DNA of 64,000 nucleotides from Streptomyces sindenensis (GCF_014649035.1 NZ_BMSG01000012.1:1-64000); one strand, 5' to 3'. Positions 16,782 through 26,311 are shown, counted from the first letter of the stretch. A program made the numbers and translations. The notes: a model not told the origin generated them from the letters alone.

Positions 16782-17288
16782 ATGTTCGCGAAACCGATAC
16801 CGGGCCGGATGACGGCGGCGGCCGAGGGCGACGCCGTCGTCCTGCTGATCGGGATGCGCATCAACCACTTCCGGGGCGTGCACCACTGGCTGCCGGTCCT
16901 CGCGGCGATGCTGCGGATGCTGCGGGAGCTGGGCAGGAACAAGGACCGGGGGCTGCTCGGCTGCACGCTGCTCACCGGCTCGCCCCGCACGTACCACGTC
17001 GTCCAGTACTGGGAGTCGAAGGAGAAGCTGTACGCCTACGCGGCGGCTCCCGACATGTTCCACCGCAAGGCCTGGGCGATCGTCAATCGCAAGGAGAAGA
17101 AGTCCCGGCAGCACGTGGGGTTGTGGCACGAGACCTACGTGGTGCCCGAGGGCGGCTACGAGTGCATCTACGCCGACATGCCGGCCTCCGGTCTGGCCGC
17201 GGCCACCGGGGTGCTGCCGATCGCCGCGCGGGGCCGCCGGGGTGCGGACCGGCTCGCTCACCGGTCCTCCGCGCGGCGGTCCGGCTGA
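16782..17288 (+). CDS. DUF4188 (monooxygenase-like) family protein
   Basis: A 168-aa protein of the DUF4188 family, related to small dimeric alpha+beta barrel monooxygenases. Landmarks are VVLLIGMRINHFRGVHHWLP (residues 20-39), GCTLLTGSPRTYHVVQYWES, and RQHVGLWHETYVVPEGGYECIY. The reaction is unknown. It is divergently paired with a MerR regulator, which suggests an inducible detoxification or redox role (inference). The last ~25 residues are Arg/Ala-rich. Confidence 0.8.
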   Translation: MFAKPIPGRMTAAAEGDAVVLLIGMRINHFRGVHHWLPVLAAMLRMLRELGRNKDRGLLGCTLLTGSPRTYHVVQYWESKEKLYAYAAAPDMFHRKAWAIVNRKEKKSRQHVGLWHETYVVPEGGYECIYADMPASGLAAATGVLPIAARGRRGADRLAHRSSARRSG

Positions 17289-17386
17289 AAGAAGGCTGCG
17301 GGTAAGGAACCGGGTGAAGAAGAGGGCCGCCACGACGCTGGAGCGGCCTGCTGGAGAGGGGAGGGGGAGTGCGGTGGCGGGCGGGG

Positions 17387-18103
17387 TCAGCCGCTGCGGC
17401 GCAGGGCCTCGGTCAGCCGTGCCGCCGAGTCGATGACCGCCTGGGCGTGCATCCGGCCCGGGTGGCGGGTCAGCCGCTCGATGGGCCCGGAGATCGAGAC
17501 CGCGGCGACCACCCGGTTCGACGGGCCGCGCACCGGGGCCGAGACCGAGGCGACGCCCGGCTCCCGCTCGCCGATGGACTGGGCCCAGCCCCGCCGCCGT
17601 ACGCCGGAGAGCGCCGTCGCCGTGAACCGGGCCCCCTGGAGGCCCCGGTGCAGGCGCTCCGGCTCCTCCCAGGCCATCAGGATCTGGGCGGAGGAGCCCG
17701 CCTTCATCGTGAGCGTGGAGCCGACCGGCACCGTGTCCCGGAGTCCGGACAGCCGTTCCGCCGCCGCCACGCAGATGCGCATGTCGCCCTGCCGGCGGTA
17801 GAGCTGCGCGCTCTCGCCGGTGATGTCGCGCAGGTGGGTGAGCACCGGTCCGGCCGTGGCCAGCAGGCGGTCCTCGCCCGCCGCGGCTGCCAGTTCCGAC
17901 AGCCGGGGGCCGAGAATGAACCGGCCCTGCATATCCCTCGCCACCATCCGGTGGTGTTCCAGTGCCACGGCCAGTCGATGGGCCGTGGGCCGTGCGAGCC
18001 CGGTCGCCGCGACCAGCCCGGCGAGGGTGGCCGGACCGGACTCCAGGGCGCTCAATACCAGAGCTGCCTTGTCGAGAACGCCGACGCCGCTAGAGTTGTC
18101 CAT
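17387..18103 (-). CDS. ndgR: IclR-family regulator NdgR
   Basis: A 238-aa IclR-type regulator. The N-terminal winged helix covers about residues 10-70 (LDKAALVLSALESG, then LVAATGLARPTAHRLAVALE), followed by the IclR effector domain (SAQLYRRQGDMRICVAAAE to the C-terminus). It is divergent from leuCD, the diagnostic arrangement of NdgR/AreB in Streptomyces. There it controls leuCD and other amino-acid genes and influences antibiotic production (literature). The ATG at 18103 begins the conserved MDNSSGVGVLDKA sequence. Confidence 0.93.
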   Translation of the reverse strand: MDNSSGVGVLDKAALVLSALESGPATLAGLVAATGLARPTAHRLAVALEHHRMVARDMQGRFILGPRLSELAAAAGEDRLLATAGPVLTHLRDITGESAQLYRRQGDMRICVAAAERLSGLRDTVPVGSTLTMKAGSSAQILMAWEEPERLHRGLQGARFTATALSGVRRRGWAQSIGEREPGVASVSAPVRGPSNRVVAAVSISGPIERLTRHPGRMHAQAVIDSAARLTEALRRSG

Positions 18104-18133
18104 ACGACGATACTCCCGTCTCACTCTGTGAAA

Positions 18134-18162
18134 CGCAAGTTCAATTTCCGGCGGAAGTTGCG
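18134..18162. promoter_or_regulatory. Candidate NdgR operator / leuC promoter region
   Basis: In the ndgR-leuC divergent region there is an imperfect dyad: CGCAA and TTGCG outer elements around TTCC-GGC-GGAA. NdgR homologues bind this intergenic region in other species; the exact site here is inferred from symmetry. Confidence 0.45.
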
Positions 18163-18276
18163 AACCTGTGGGGGCGGCCGCACAACGGCTCGTAGCCACC
18201 GCCCCGCACGGGGGTCCGGACGGAGGCGCACCGATCTCTAGTTGGGCCGGCGAAGACGCCGGCCGGAGGGAAAGCG

Positions 18277-19704
18277 ATGGGTAGGACACTCGCGGAGAAG
18301 GTCTGGGACGACCATGTCGTCCGGCGCGCGGAGGGCGAGCCCGACCTCCTCTTCATCGATCTGCACCTGCTGCACGAGGTGACCAGCCCGCAGGCCTTCG
18401 ACGGACTGCGGCAGGCCGGACGTCCGGTGCGGCGCCTCGACCTCACCATCGCCACCGAGGACCACAACACCCCGACCCTCGACATCGACAAGCCGATCGC
18501 CGACCCCGTCTCGCGCGCCCAGCTGGAGACGCTGCGCAAGAACTGCGCGGAGTTCGGCGTCCGGCTGCACCCGCTGGGCGACGTCGAGCAGGGCGTCGTG
18601 CACGTGGTCGGCCCGCAGCTGGGGCTGACCCAGCCCGGCACCACCGTGGTCTGCGGCGACTCCCACACCTCCACGCACGGCGCGTTCGGGGCGCTGGCGT
18701 TCGGCATCGGCACCAGCCAGGTCGAGCACGTCCTGGCCACGCAGACACTGCCGATGGCCCGCCCGAAGACCATGGCCATCACGGTCGAGGGCGAACTGCC
18801 CGACGAGGTCACCGCGAAGGACCTGATCCTGGCGATCATCGCCCGGATCGGCACCGGCGGCGGTCAGGGCTACATCCTCGAATACCGCGGCTCCGCCATC
18901 GAGAAGCTCTCGATGGAGGCCCGGATGACCATCTGCAACATGTCGATCGAGGCCGGCGCCCGCGCGGGCATGATCGCCCCCGACGCCACCACCTTCGACT
19001 ACCTCAAGGGCCGCGACCACGCCCCCGAGGGTGAGGAGTGGGACGCCGCCGTCGCGTACTGGAAGACCCTGCGCACGGACGACGACGCGGTGTTCGACGC
19101 CGAGGTCGTCATCGACGCCGCCGAACTCGCCCCGTTCGTCACCTGGGGCACCAACCCCGGCCAGGGCGCGCCGCTGTCGGCGAGCGTCCCCGACCCGGCT
19201 TCGTACGAGGACGCCTCGGAGCGCCACGCCGCCGAAAAGGCCCTGGAGTACATGGGGTTGACCGCCGGACAGCCACTGCGCGAGATCAACGTCGACACCG
19301 TCTTCGTAGGTTCGTGCACCAACGGCCGCATCGAGGACCTGCGCAACGCCGCCGCGATCCTGGACGGCCGCAAAGTCGCCGACGGCGTACGCATGCTGGT
19401 CGTCCCCGGCTCGGTGCGGGTCGCCCTCCAGGCCGTTTCCGAGGGCCTGGACAAGGTCTTCACCGAGGCCGGCGCCGAATGGCGGCACGCCGGCTGCTCG
19501 ATGTGCCTCGGCATGAACCCCGACCAGCTGGCCCCCGGCGAGCGCTCCGCCTCCACCTCGAACCGCAACTTCGAGGGCAGGCAGGGCAAGGGCGGCCGCA
19601 CCCACCTGGTCTCGCCCCAGGTCGCCGCCGCCACCGCGGTGCTGGGCCATCTGGCCTCGCCCGCCGACCTGTCCGACGCCCGTACCCCCGCCGGAGTCCG
19701 ATAG
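18277..19704 (+). CDS. leuC: 3-isopropylmalate dehydratase large subunit
   Basis: A 475-aa aconitase-family large subunit that, with LeuD, isomerises 2-isopropylmalate to 3-isopropylmalate in leucine synthesis. The [4Fe-4S] cysteine ligands are visible in VGSCTNGR (about 346-353) and the C-S-M-C-L-G segment (about 407-412). The N-terminal [20 protein letters not shown] and [12 protein letters not shown] motifs are all present. The ATG has GGAGGG 6-7 nt upstream. It lies 2 bp before leuD. Probably under NdgR control. Confidence 0.96.
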   Translation: MGRTLAEKVWDDHVVRRAEGEPDLLFIDLHLLHEVTSPQAFDGLRQAGRPVRRLDLTIATEDHNTPTLDIDKPIADPVSRAQLETLRKNCAEFGVRLHPLGDVEQGVVHVVGPQLGLTQPGTTVVCGDSHTSTHGAFGALAFGIGTSQVEHVLATQTLPMARPKTMAITVEGELPDEVTAKDLILAIIARIGTGGGQGYILEYRGSAIEKLSMEARMTICNMSIEAGARAGMIAPDATTFDYLKGRDHAPEGEEWDAAVAYWKTLRTDDDAVFDAEVVIDAAELAPFVTWGTNPGQGAPLSASVPDPASYEDASERHAAEKALEYMGLTAGQPLREINVDTVFVGSCTNGRIEDLRNAAAILDGRKVADGVRMLVVPGSVRVALQAVSEGLDKVFTEAGAEWRHAGCSMCLGMNPDQLAPGERSASTSNRNFEGRQGKGGRTHLVSPQVAAATAVLGHLASPADLSDARTPAGVR

Positions 19705-19706
19705 CC

Positions 19707-20300
19707 ATGGAAGCCTTCACCACGCACACCGGCCGGGTCGTCCCGCTGCGCCGCAGCAACGTCGACACCGACCAGATCATCCCCGCCCACTGGCTGAAGA
19801 AGGTCACCCGCGACGGGTTCGAGGACGGCCTCTTCGAAGCCTGGCGCAAGGACGAGAACTTCGTCCTCAACCGCCCCGAGCGCCAGGGCGCCTCCGTCCT
19901 GGTCGCCGGCCCCGACTTCGGTACCGGCTCCTCCCGCGAACACGCGGTCTGGGCCCTGCAGAACTACGGCTTCAAGACGGTCATCTCCTCCCGCTTCGCC
20001 GACATCTTCCGGGGCAACTCGCTGAAGAACGGCCTGCTCACGGTGGTTCTGGAGCAGAAGGTCGTCGACGCCCTCTGGGAGCTGACGGAGGCCGACCCGA
20101 CCGCCGAGGTGACCGTCGACCTGGAGGCCCGGCAGGTCCGCGCCGAGGGCGTCACCGCCGGCTTCGAGCTGGATGAGAACGCCCGCTGGCGGCTGCTGAA
20201 CGGCCTCGACGACATCAGCCTCACCCTTCAGAACGAAGCGGACATCGCCGCGTACGAGGCGTCCAGGCCCACCTTCAAGCCGCGTACCATTGCCGCCTGA
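19707..20300 (+). CDS. leuD: 3-isopropylmalate dehydratase small subunit
   Basis: A 197-aa swivel-domain subunit. It starts with [27 protein letters not shown] and has the substrate-binding GTGSSREHA loop near residues 73-81 and a conserved [11 protein letters not shown] segment. It directly follows leuC and is followed by a 15-bp stem terminator. Confidence 0.96.
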   Translation: MEAFTTHTGRVVPLRRSNVDTDQIIPAHWLKKVTRDGFEDGLFEAWRKDENFVLNRPERQGASVLVAGPDFGTGSSREHAVWALQNYGFKTVISSRFADIFRGNSLKNGLLTVVLEQKVVDALWELTEADPTAEVTVDLEARQVRAEGVTAGFELDENARWRLLNGLDDISLTLQNEADIAAYEASRPTFKPRTIAA

Positions 20301-20316
20301 GCAGCGCTTTTCCAGG

Positions 20317-20350
20317 ACTGCGCCCCCTGCCTCCCGGCAGGGGGCGCAGT
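20317..20350 (+). terminator. Terminator after leuD
   Basis: Perfect 15-bp inverted repeat (ACTGCGCCCCCTGCC and complement) with a TCCC loop, 16 bp after the leuD stop codon. Confidence 0.85.
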
Positions 20351-20404
20351 CGCTTGTTGAGACCCCGTCGGGCGACAACTCGCCCCAGATGGCACAATCG
20401 GTGC

Positions 20405-20632
20405 ATGGAACGCGACAGCCAACTCAAGCTCTATGGCCAAGTCGCCGACCAACTGAAGGAAGCGCACGCGAAGGTGCGTGCACTGCAAGTCCCGGAGGGC
20501 GTACGGATGGCGCTGACCCGGAAGCTGTTGGTCGTCACGGCCGCGGCGAAGCACGATCTCCCGGACGCGGCAAGGCGTCTGGACCGGTTGATGAAGGACC
20601 TCGATGAGGGCCGATTCCCCGAAGGTGACTGA
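20405..20632 (+). CDS. Small helical protein, function unknown
   Basis: A 75-aa protein (MERDSQLKLYGQVADQLKEA...), predicted all-helical and charged, without cysteines or membrane segments. It lies between leuCD and hupS in the usual Streptomyces order, where a conserved small gene of this kind occurs. The GTG three bases upstream is an alternative start. No function can be assigned. Confidence 0.75.
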   Translation: MERDSQLKLYGQVADQLKEAHAKVRALQVPEGVRMALTRKLLVVTAAAKHDLPDAARRLDRLMKDLDEGRFPEGD

Positions 20633-20774
20633 CACGTGGAACTGCGCATCGGTCGACTTCGTTGCGGCACTAGGGTGATTAGCCCGTTTCGTGTTTGATT
20701 TGCGGTATATATCTGCCTAACGTGCGAAAAAGCTTGAACACTTTCGTTCTGGCAATGTCTCCGAAGGGGAAGAC

Positions 20775-21428
20775 GTGAACAAGGCGCAGCTCGTAGAAGC
20801 GATTGCCGACAAGGTCGGCGGCCGTCAGCAGGCCGCGGACGCCGTCGACGCGGTGCTCGACGCGATCGTCCGTGCCGTTGTCGCCGGGGACCGTGTCTCG
20901 GTCACCGGCTTCGGTTCGTTCGAGAAGGTCGACCGCCCCGCCCGGTACGCCCGCAACCCGCAGACGGGTGAGCGCGTCCGGGTCAAGAAGACCTCGGTGC
21001 CCCGCTTCCGCGCGGGCCAGGGGTTCAAGGACCTGGTGAGCGGCTCGAAGAAGCTCCCCAAGAACGACGTGGCCGTCAAGAAGGCCCCCAAGGGCAGCCT
21101 CTCGGGCGGATCTTCCGCCGCCCGTACGACGGTGAAGGCCGCCGCCGCCAAGAAGTCGGCCGCCAAGAAGGCCACCGCGAAGAAGGCGACCGCCAAGAAG
21201 ACGACGGCGGCGAAGACCACCGCCGCGAAGAAGACCACGGCCAAGAAGACGACCGCGACGGCGAAGAAGACGTCCGCGGCCGCGAAGAAGGCCACCCCGG
21301 CCAAGAAGGCCACGGCCACCGCCAAGAAGACCGCGCCCGCCAAGAAGGCCACGGCGAAGAAGGCGCCCGCGAAGAAGACCACGGCGCGCAAGACCACGGC
21401 CAAGAAGGCCACCGCACGCAAGAAGTGA
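20775..21428 (+). CDS. hupS: Histone-like HU protein with H1-like tail (HupS)
   Basis: A 217-aa nucleoid protein. Residues 1-90 are a complete HU/IHF domain ([16 protein letters not shown], then [14 protein letters not shown], then the arm [22 protein letters not shown]). The rest is an Ala/Lys/Thr-rich tail of AKK-type repeats resembling histone H1. In Streptomyces HupS is the sporulation-associated HU that compacts spore DNA. A GTG start with a GGGGAAG ribosome site is used. It is preceded by a relatively AT-rich promoter region (20,690-20,760). Confidence 0.95.
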   Translation: MNKAQLVEAIADKVGGRQQAADAVDAVLDAIVRAVVAGDRVSVTGFGSFEKVDRPARYARNPQTGERVRVKKTSVPRFRAGQGFKDLVSGSKKLPKNDVAVKKAPKGSLSGGSSAARTTVKAAAAKKSAAKKATAKKATAKKTTAAKTTAAKKTTAKKTTATAKKTSAAAKKATPAKKATATAKKTAPAKKATAKKAPAKKTTARKTTAKKATARKK

Positions 21429-21462
21429 GCCCCGGGCATCCGCCCGCCTCTCACAACGCGCC

Positions 21463-21495
21463 GGGCCGGGCTCCCCCACTGGGGGAGCCCGGCCC
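21463..21495 (+). terminator. Terminator after hupS
   Basis: Perfect 15-bp arms (GGGCCGGGCTCCCCC and complement) with a 3-nt loop, between hupS and the convergent small gene; probably bidirectional. Confidence 0.85.
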
Positions 21496-21532
21496 GCGGG
21501 CTGTCCGGACCCGTCCGGCCGGTGAACCCCTA

Positions 21533-21736
21533 CTAGAACGTCTGCAACGTCACCAGGGTGATCCGCAGGGCCGCCCCCTCGCCCTCACCCTCGATGCGCA
21601 CCCGCTGCCCCGGGCGCAACAGCAGCAGACCGCCCGCGTCGAAGGCCGCGGCGTCGAACTCCACCGGGGTGCCGTCGTCCAGCAGCACACTGCCGCCACG
21701 GGTCTCGGGGTCGTACGTGTACGAGGTCGCCTGCAT
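21533..21736 (-). CDS. Small beta-rich protein, function unknown
   Basis: A 67-aa protein predicted mainly beta-strand (TSYTYDPETRGGSVLLDDG, then LLLLRPGQRVRIEGEG). The pattern recalls small OB/cold-shock-like folds but no RNP motif is present. It starts 10 bp after cofC on the same strand, so it is probably co-transcribed with it. The gene is conserved at this position in Streptomyces as far as I recall; function unknown. Confidence 0.75.
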   Translation of the reverse strand: MQATSYTYDPETRGGSVLLDDGTPVEFDAAAFDAGGLLLLRPGQRVRIEGEGEGAALRITLVTLQTF

Positions 21737-21746
21737 GGGGCGCAGC

Positions 21747-22412
21747 CTATCGGTCACGGGCGAAGGCGGGCACGGCCGCGAGCCGCGCCGTGTGCGGCCC
21801 CACCCCCAGGGCCAGGGCGACCCGCAGGTCCTCGCCCGTGTCCACGTCCCGGCGCACCGAGTCGACACCGGACAGCGCTATTTCCACCGCCCCCGACGCC
21901 CGATGCCGTGACCCGGACGGACCCCCGAAAGCCGGACGGAATTCCGCACCGCTCGCCGCGGCCAGAAATGTCGTCCCGATTCCCGCCGCGTCCCGGAGAA
22001 AAGAGCTGGGAAAAGCGGAGGAGAAATCGAGCACCCGCGCCAATTCATCGGTGCGCAGCGCCGGCAGGTCCGCGTTGAGCGCGGCCACCGCGGCGGCGGG
22101 CCGCAGGGCCCGCACCGAGCGCGCGCCGTGGGCCAGCGCCGCGTTGAGCCCGGCCCCCGGGGCGTCCGGCACGATCCGTGCCCCGAGCGCCCCCAGGGCC
22201 GCCGCGGCCACGGCGTCGTCCGTGACGACCACCACATCCCGCACCCGGGAACAGGCCAGTGCCGCGGCCACCGTGTCCTGGGCGAACGCCAGGGCCAGCA
22301 GGGGCCGGGCATCCTCGCCCGCCGCCCGCCCTAGGCGGCTCTTGGCCCGGGCGAGCGGCTTCAGCGGAACGACCAGGGACCAGGGCCCGGCCGGATCGGT
22401 GTTCGTGGCGAT
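21747..22412 (-). CDS. cofC: 2-phospho-L-lactate guanylyltransferase-type enzyme (coenzyme F420 synthesis)
   Basis: A ~221-aa nucleotidyltransferase of the CofC family that activates phosphoenolpyruvate or 2-phospholactate with GTP for F420 synthesis. The N-terminal signature WSLVVPLKPLARAKSRL binds the nucleotide; later VVVVTDD and LNADLPAL are the expected core motifs. No ATG, GTG or TTG occurs in frame between the upstream stop (TAG near 22440) and a GTG at 22271. That GTG would remove the signature. A GGAGGGGG ribosome site lies 2-5 nt before an ATC codon at 22412-22410, taken here as the start. A degraded start is the alternative. Confidence 0.78.
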   Translation of the reverse strand: MATNTDPAGPWSLVVPLKPLARAKSRLGRAAGEDARPLLALAFAQDTVAAALACSRVRDVVVVTDDAVAAAALGALGARIVPDAPGAGLNAALAHGARSVRALRPAAAVAALNADLPALRTDELARVLDFSSAFPSSFLRDAAGIGTTFLAAASGAEFRPAFGGPSGSRHRASGAVEIALSGVDSVRRDVDTGEDLRVALALGVGPHTARLAAVPAFARDR

Positions 22413-22580
22413 CTCCCCCTCCGTACGCGTCAGGACCTATTCTCGCCTGCCGGTACGACAACCCGGAGGTCCACCGCCGGACGTGAGGCGTACGGTGTTC
22501 TCGACAGAGCAGGGCCCTGGGGCGAGACTTGACCGTCAGTAGCCGGGCCGCAGGTTGACATCCTTAAGGAAGGTATCCAC

Positions 22581-23333
22581 GTGTCCCGCCGCAGAATCGG
22601 CTTCTGGTACCGCCTGGCGGCGGTCATCGCCAAGCCGCCACTGGTGGTTCTGTTCAAGCGCGACTGGCGGGGGATGGAGCACGTTCCGGCCGACGGCGGA
22701 TTCATCAGCGCCGTCAACCACAACTCCTATCTGGACCCGCTCTCCTACGGTCATTTCCAGTACAACACCGGGCGGGTGCCCCGGTTCCTGGCGAAGGCCG
22801 GCCTCTTCCGCACCCCGTTCGTCGGGATGATGCTGCGCGGCACCGGACAGATCCCCGTCTACCGCGAGACCACCAACGCCCTGGACGCCTTCCGGGCCGC
22901 CGTGGAGGCCATCGAGCGCGGCGAGTGCGTCGCCTTCTACCCCGAGGGCACCCTCACCCGGGACCCCGACATGTGGCCGATGGCCGGGAAGACCGGGGCC
23001 GCCCGGGTCGCCCTGATGACCAAGGCACCCGTCATCCCGGTCGCCCAGTGGGGCGCGAACGAGGTGATGCCGCCCTACGCCAAGGAGAACAAGCTCCGGT
23101 TGTTCCCCCGCAAGACGCTGCGGGTGCAGGCCGGACCGCCCGTCGACCTCAGCCGCTTCCACGGTCTGGAGCCGACGCCCGAGGTGCTGCGCGAGGCGAC
23201 CGAGGCCATCATGGCGGCGGTCACCCGCCAGCTGGAGGACCTGCGCGGCGAGAAGGCGCCCGCCGAGCTCTACGATCACCGCAAAGCCCGTGCTGAACAA
23301 CGGCGCAAGGCCCAGGGAAAGGGACCCACGTGA
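22581..23333 (+). CDS. 1-acylglycerol-3-phosphate acyltransferase (PlsC-like)
   Basis: A 250-aa membrane-associated acyltransferase. It has the catalytic H-x4-D block in VNHNSYLDPLSY (about residues 45-56) and the substrate-binding FYPEGTLTRDPD (about 121-132). This family acylates lysophosphatidic acid to phosphatidic acid. The stop codon overlaps the start of gpsA (TGACG sharing), tying it to glycerol-3-phosphate supply. The C-terminus is short and basic. Confidence 0.9.
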   Translation: MSRRRIGFWYRLAAVIAKPPLVVLFKRDWRGMEHVPADGGFISAVNHNSYLDPLSYGHFQYNTGRVPRFLAKAGLFRTPFVGMMLRGTGQIPVYRETTNALDAFRAAVEAIERGECVAFYPEGTLTRDPDMWPMAGKTGAARVALMTKAPVIPVAQWGANEVMPPYAKENKLRLFPRKTLRVQAGPPVDLSRFHGLEPTPEVLREATEAIMAAVTRQLEDLRGEKAPAELYDHRKARAEQRRKAQGKGPT

Positions 23334-24340
23334 CGCACCCCGTAAAAGCGGCCGTCTTCGGAACCGGCTCATGGGGTACGGCCTTCGCCGTGATCCTCGC
23401 CGACGCGGGCTGCGACGTCACTCTCTGGGGCCGTCGCGCCGAGGTCGCCGAGGCCATCAACACCACGCACACCAACCCGGACTACCTCCCGGGCATCGCG
23501 CTCCCCGACACCATCCGCGCCACCACCGACGCCGCCGAGGCCCTGCGCGGCGCGGAGTTCGCCTTCCTCGTCGTGCCCTCCCAGACGCTGCGCGCCAACC
23601 TCGCCGACTGGGCCCCGCACCTGGGGCCGGACACCGTCCTGGTCTCCCTGATGAAGGGCGTCGAACTGGGCACCGCCGAGCTGATGAGCGAGGTCATCGC
23701 CGACGTCACCAAGGTCTCCGCCGACCGCATCGCCGTCGTCTCGGGCCCCAACCTGGCCAAGGAGATCGCGGAGCGCCGCCCCGCCGCGGCCGTCGTCGCC
23801 TGCTCCGACGAGTCCGTCGCCCAGCGCCTCCAGGCCGCCTGCCACACCGCCTACTTCCGGCCGTACACCAACACCGACGTGGTCGGCTGCGAGCTCGGCG
23901 GCGCCGTGAAGAACGTCATCGGCCTCGCCGTCGGCATCGCGGACGGCATGGGACTCGGCGACAACACCAAGGGCTCCCTCATCACCCGGGGCCTCGCCGA
24001 GACCACCCGGCTGGGCCTGGCCATGGGCGCGGACCCGTTGACGTTCTCCGGCCTCGCCGGCCTCGGCGACCTGGTGGCCACCTGCTCCTCGCCGCTCTCG
24101 CGGAACCACACCTTCGGCACCAACCTCGGCCGCGGCATGACGCTCCAGGAGACGATCGCCGTCACCAAGCAGACCGCCGAGGGCGTCAAGTCCTGCGAAT
24201 CGGTCCTCGACCTGGCCCGCAGGCACGGGGTCGACATGCCCATCACCGAGACCGTCGTCTCGATCGTCCACGAGGGCAAGTCCCCGGTCGTCGCCGTCAA
24301 GGAGCTGATGTCGCGGAGCGCCAAGGCCGAGCGACGCTGA
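23330..24340 (+). CDS. gpsA: Glycerol-3-phosphate dehydrogenase [NAD(P)+]
   Basis: A 336-aa enzyme that reduces dihydroxyacetone phosphate to sn-glycerol-3-phosphate for phospholipids. The Rossmann motif VFGTGSWGTAFA is at residues 8-19, with the conserved SGPNLAKEI (about 138-146), ELGGAVKNVIGLAVGI and AGLGDLVATC segments. It overlaps the acyltransferase gene by 4 bp. The pairing plsC-like/gpsA is metabolically coherent. Confidence 0.96.
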   Translation: MTHPVKAAVFGTGSWGTAFAVILADAGCDVTLWGRRAEVAEAINTTHTNPDYLPGIALPDTIRATTDAAEALRGAEFAFLVVPSQTLRANLADWAPHLGPDTVLVSLMKGVELGTAELMSEVIADVTKVSADRIAVVSGPNLAKEIAERRPAAAVVACSDESVAQRLQAACHTAYFRPYTNTDVVGCELGGAVKNVIGLAVGIADGMGLGDNTKGSLITRGLAETTRLGLAMGADPLTFSGLAGLGDLVATCSSPLSRNHTFGTNLGRGMTLQETIAVTKQTAEGVKSCESVLDLARRHGVDMPITETVVSIVHEGKSPVVAVKELMSRSAKAERR

Positions 24341-24374
24341 CGCCGCTCTTACCAGCAGGTACGCTCATCGCGAT

Positions 24375-25550
24375 ATGAGCAGCGAGAACCTCCCCCAGAG
24401 CCCTGAGCGCGCCGAGAGCCCTGAGCAGCAGCGCCGCAAGCCGCGTGTGGCCGTCGTGTTCGGCGGCCGCAGCTCCGAACACGGCATCTCGGTCGTCACG
24501 GCCGGCGCCGTCATGAAGGCCATCGACCGGACGAAGTACGACGTCCTGCCGATCGGCATCACGGCGGACGGCCGCTGGGCGCTCACCGCCGACGAGCCCG
24601 AACGCATGGCCATCACCGACCGCAAGGTCCCCGACGTGGACCTGCTCACCGGGGCCGCCGAGGGCAGCGTCGTGCTCTCCGTGGACCCGGGCAGCCGCGA
24701 GGTCGTCTACACCGAGCCCGGCGCGGTGCCCAAGGCGCTGGGCGAGGTCGACGTCGTCTTCCCCGTGCTGCACGGCCCGTACGGCGAGGACGGCACCCTC
24801 CAGGGCCTTCTCGAACTCTCCGGTGTGCCCTACGTCGGCGCGGGCGTCCTCGCCTCCGCCGTCGGCCAGGACAAGGAGTACATGAAGCGCGTCTTCATCT
24901 CCTACGGGCTGCCCGTCGGACCCTACGAGGTCGTCCGGCCCCGCGAGTGGGACAACGACCCCGCCGCCGCCCGCAAGCGGATCGTGGACTTCGCCGGCGA
25001 GCACGGCTGGCCGCTGTTCATCAAGCCCGCCCGCGGCGGCTCCTCGATGGGCATCACCAAGGTCGACGACCTCGCCGGCCTCGACGCGGCGATCGAGGAG
25101 GCCCGCCGCCACGACCCGAAGTTCCTCGTCGAGGCGCTGCTGCGCGGCCGGGAGATCGAGTGCGGGGTGCTGGAGTTCGAGGACGGCCCGCGCGCCAGTG
25201 TGCCCGCCGAGATCCCGCCGGTCACCGCGCACGACTTCTACGACTTCGAGGCCAAGTACATCGACTCGGCCACGGGTCTCGTGCCGGCGCCGCTCACCGA
25301 GGAGCAGACCGCCGAGGTGCAGCGGCTCGCCGTCGCCGCCTTCGACGCGGTCTCCTGCGAGGGCCTGGTGCGCGCCGACTTCTTCCTCACCGAGGACGGC
25401 TCCTTCGTCATCAACGAGATCAACACCCTGCCGGGATTCACCCCGATCTCCATGTACCCGCGCATGTGGCAGGAGAGCGGCGTGAGCTATCCGGAACTGG
25501 TCGACCGGCTGATCCAGGCCGCGTTGACCCGCTCCACCGGACTGCGCTGA
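24375..25550 (+). CDS. ddlA: D-alanine--D-alanine ligase
   Basis: A 391-aa ATP-grasp ligase that joins two D-alanines for peptidoglycan precursors. Features are VVFGGRSSEHGISVVTAG near residues 27-44, PVLHGPYGEDGTLQGLLE, the ATP-grasp lysine in LFIKPARGGSSMGI, and the metal-binding ADFFLTEDGSFVINEINTLP near the C-terminus. It lies 34 bp after gpsA on the same strand and converges on the DUF3515 lipoprotein gene. Confidence 0.95.
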   Translation: MSSENLPQSPERAESPEQQRRKPRVAVVFGGRSSEHGISVVTAGAVMKAIDRTKYDVLPIGITADGRWALTADEPERMAITDRKVPDVDLLTGAAEGSVVLSVDPGSREVVYTEPGAVPKALGEVDVVFPVLHGPYGEDGTLQGLLELSGVPYVGAGVLASAVGQDKEYMKRVFISYGLPVGPYEVVRPREWDNDPAAARKRIVDFAGEHGWPLFIKPARGGSSMGITKVDDLAGLDAAIEEARRHDPKFLVEALLRGREIECGVLEFEDGPRASVPAEIPPVTAHDFYDFEAKYIDSATGLVPAPLTEEQTAEVQRLAVAAFDAVSCEGLVRADFFLTEDGSFVINEINTLPGFTPISMYPRMWQESGVSYPELVDRLIQAALTRSTGLR

Positions 25551-25568
25551 CGACGCCGGGGACGGGAC

Positions 25569-26057
25569 TCAGAATTTCCCGGGAACCGTCTTCGAGACGG
25601 GACCGGCGAACGAGGCCAGCGGCGTGATGTCGTGGGCGTACGTCGAATCCAGCGTGACCTCGACGTACGCCTTGCGGTACGTGGTGGTGAACCGCGGACC
25701 GGAGCCCTCGGGCTCCTCCAGCATCCACTGCACCCCGTCCGCCTCGACGCCCTCGGACTGCGGGTCGTCCATCTTCGCGGGCCGGGGGACCCCGCAGCGC
25801 AGTACGATCGCCCCGTCCCCCCAGCCGGCGGTCAGCTCCGAATCCGGGGAGGGATCACTGCGTTCCAGTTCGAGGATCGTCTCCGGCAGTTCCTCGTGCA
25901 GGGCCTCGCAGTACGCGGCGGCCTCCGCGGACGGTGTGGGAACCGGGACCGACGGCTGGGCGTCGCTGAGAGAACAGCCCGCCGCGGCCAGCACGAGCAC
26001 GGCAGCGGACGGACCGAGGAATATCGAGCGGGGGGAACGGCGGGCGGATGACGTCAC
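25569..26057 (-). CDS. DUF3515 lipoprotein
   Basis: A 162-aa predicted lipoprotein. A basic N-terminus and hydrophobic stretch lead to the lipobox LAAAGC (Cys about residue 28). The mature domain is DUF3515 (YCEALHEELPETI, then W-G-D-G-A-I-V-L-R-C-G). Its position next to ddl and thiL is conserved in actinobacteria; its function is not known, though the context suggests the cell envelope. Confidence 0.88.
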   Translation of the reverse strand: MTSSARRSPRSIFLGPSAAVLVLAAAGCSLSDAQPSVPVPTPSAEAAAYCEALHEELPETILELERSDPSPDSELTAGWGDGAIVLRCGVPRPAKMDDPQSEGVEADGVQWMLEEPEGSGPRFTTTYRKAYVEVTLDSTYAHDITPLASFAGPVSKTVPGKF

Positions 26058-26077
26058 CGGCCCAGCCTAGACGGGGG

Positions 26078-26311
26078 TCAGAGGTGGACAACCGGGCAGG
26101 TCAGCGTCCGTGTGATGCCGTCCACCTGCTGCACCTTGGCGACCACCATGCGGCCGAGCTCGTCGACCGTCTCTGCCTGGGCCCGCACGATCACGTCGTA
26201 CGGACCGGTGACGTCCTCTGCCTGGATGACTCCCGGAATCTTGGAGATGGTCTCGGCGACGATCGACGCCTTGCCCACCTCGGTCTGGATGAGGATGTAC
26301 GCCTGTACCAC
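26078..26311 (-). CDS. Lrp/AsnC-type ligand-binding (RAM) domain protein
   Basis: A 77-aa stand-alone RAM (regulation of amino acid metabolism) domain without a DNA-binding domain: VQAYILIQTEVGKA, then GVIQAEDVTGPYDVIVRAQA, then TLTCPVVHL. Such proteins form dimers or octamers binding amino acids and may modulate full-length Lrp proteins. A GTG start with GGAGG 6 nt upstream was chosen. It is followed by the DUF3515 gene on the same strand. Confidence 0.9.
   Translation of the reverse strand: MVQAYILIQTEVGKASIVAETISKIPGVIQAEDVTGPYDVIVRAQAETVDELGRMVVAKVQQVDGITRTLTCPVVHL

Noticed and set aside
22045..22461. 138-codon minus-strand frame that has a GTG start upstream of cofC
   Set aside because: It is in a different frame from the CofC protein and encodes no recognisable motif.
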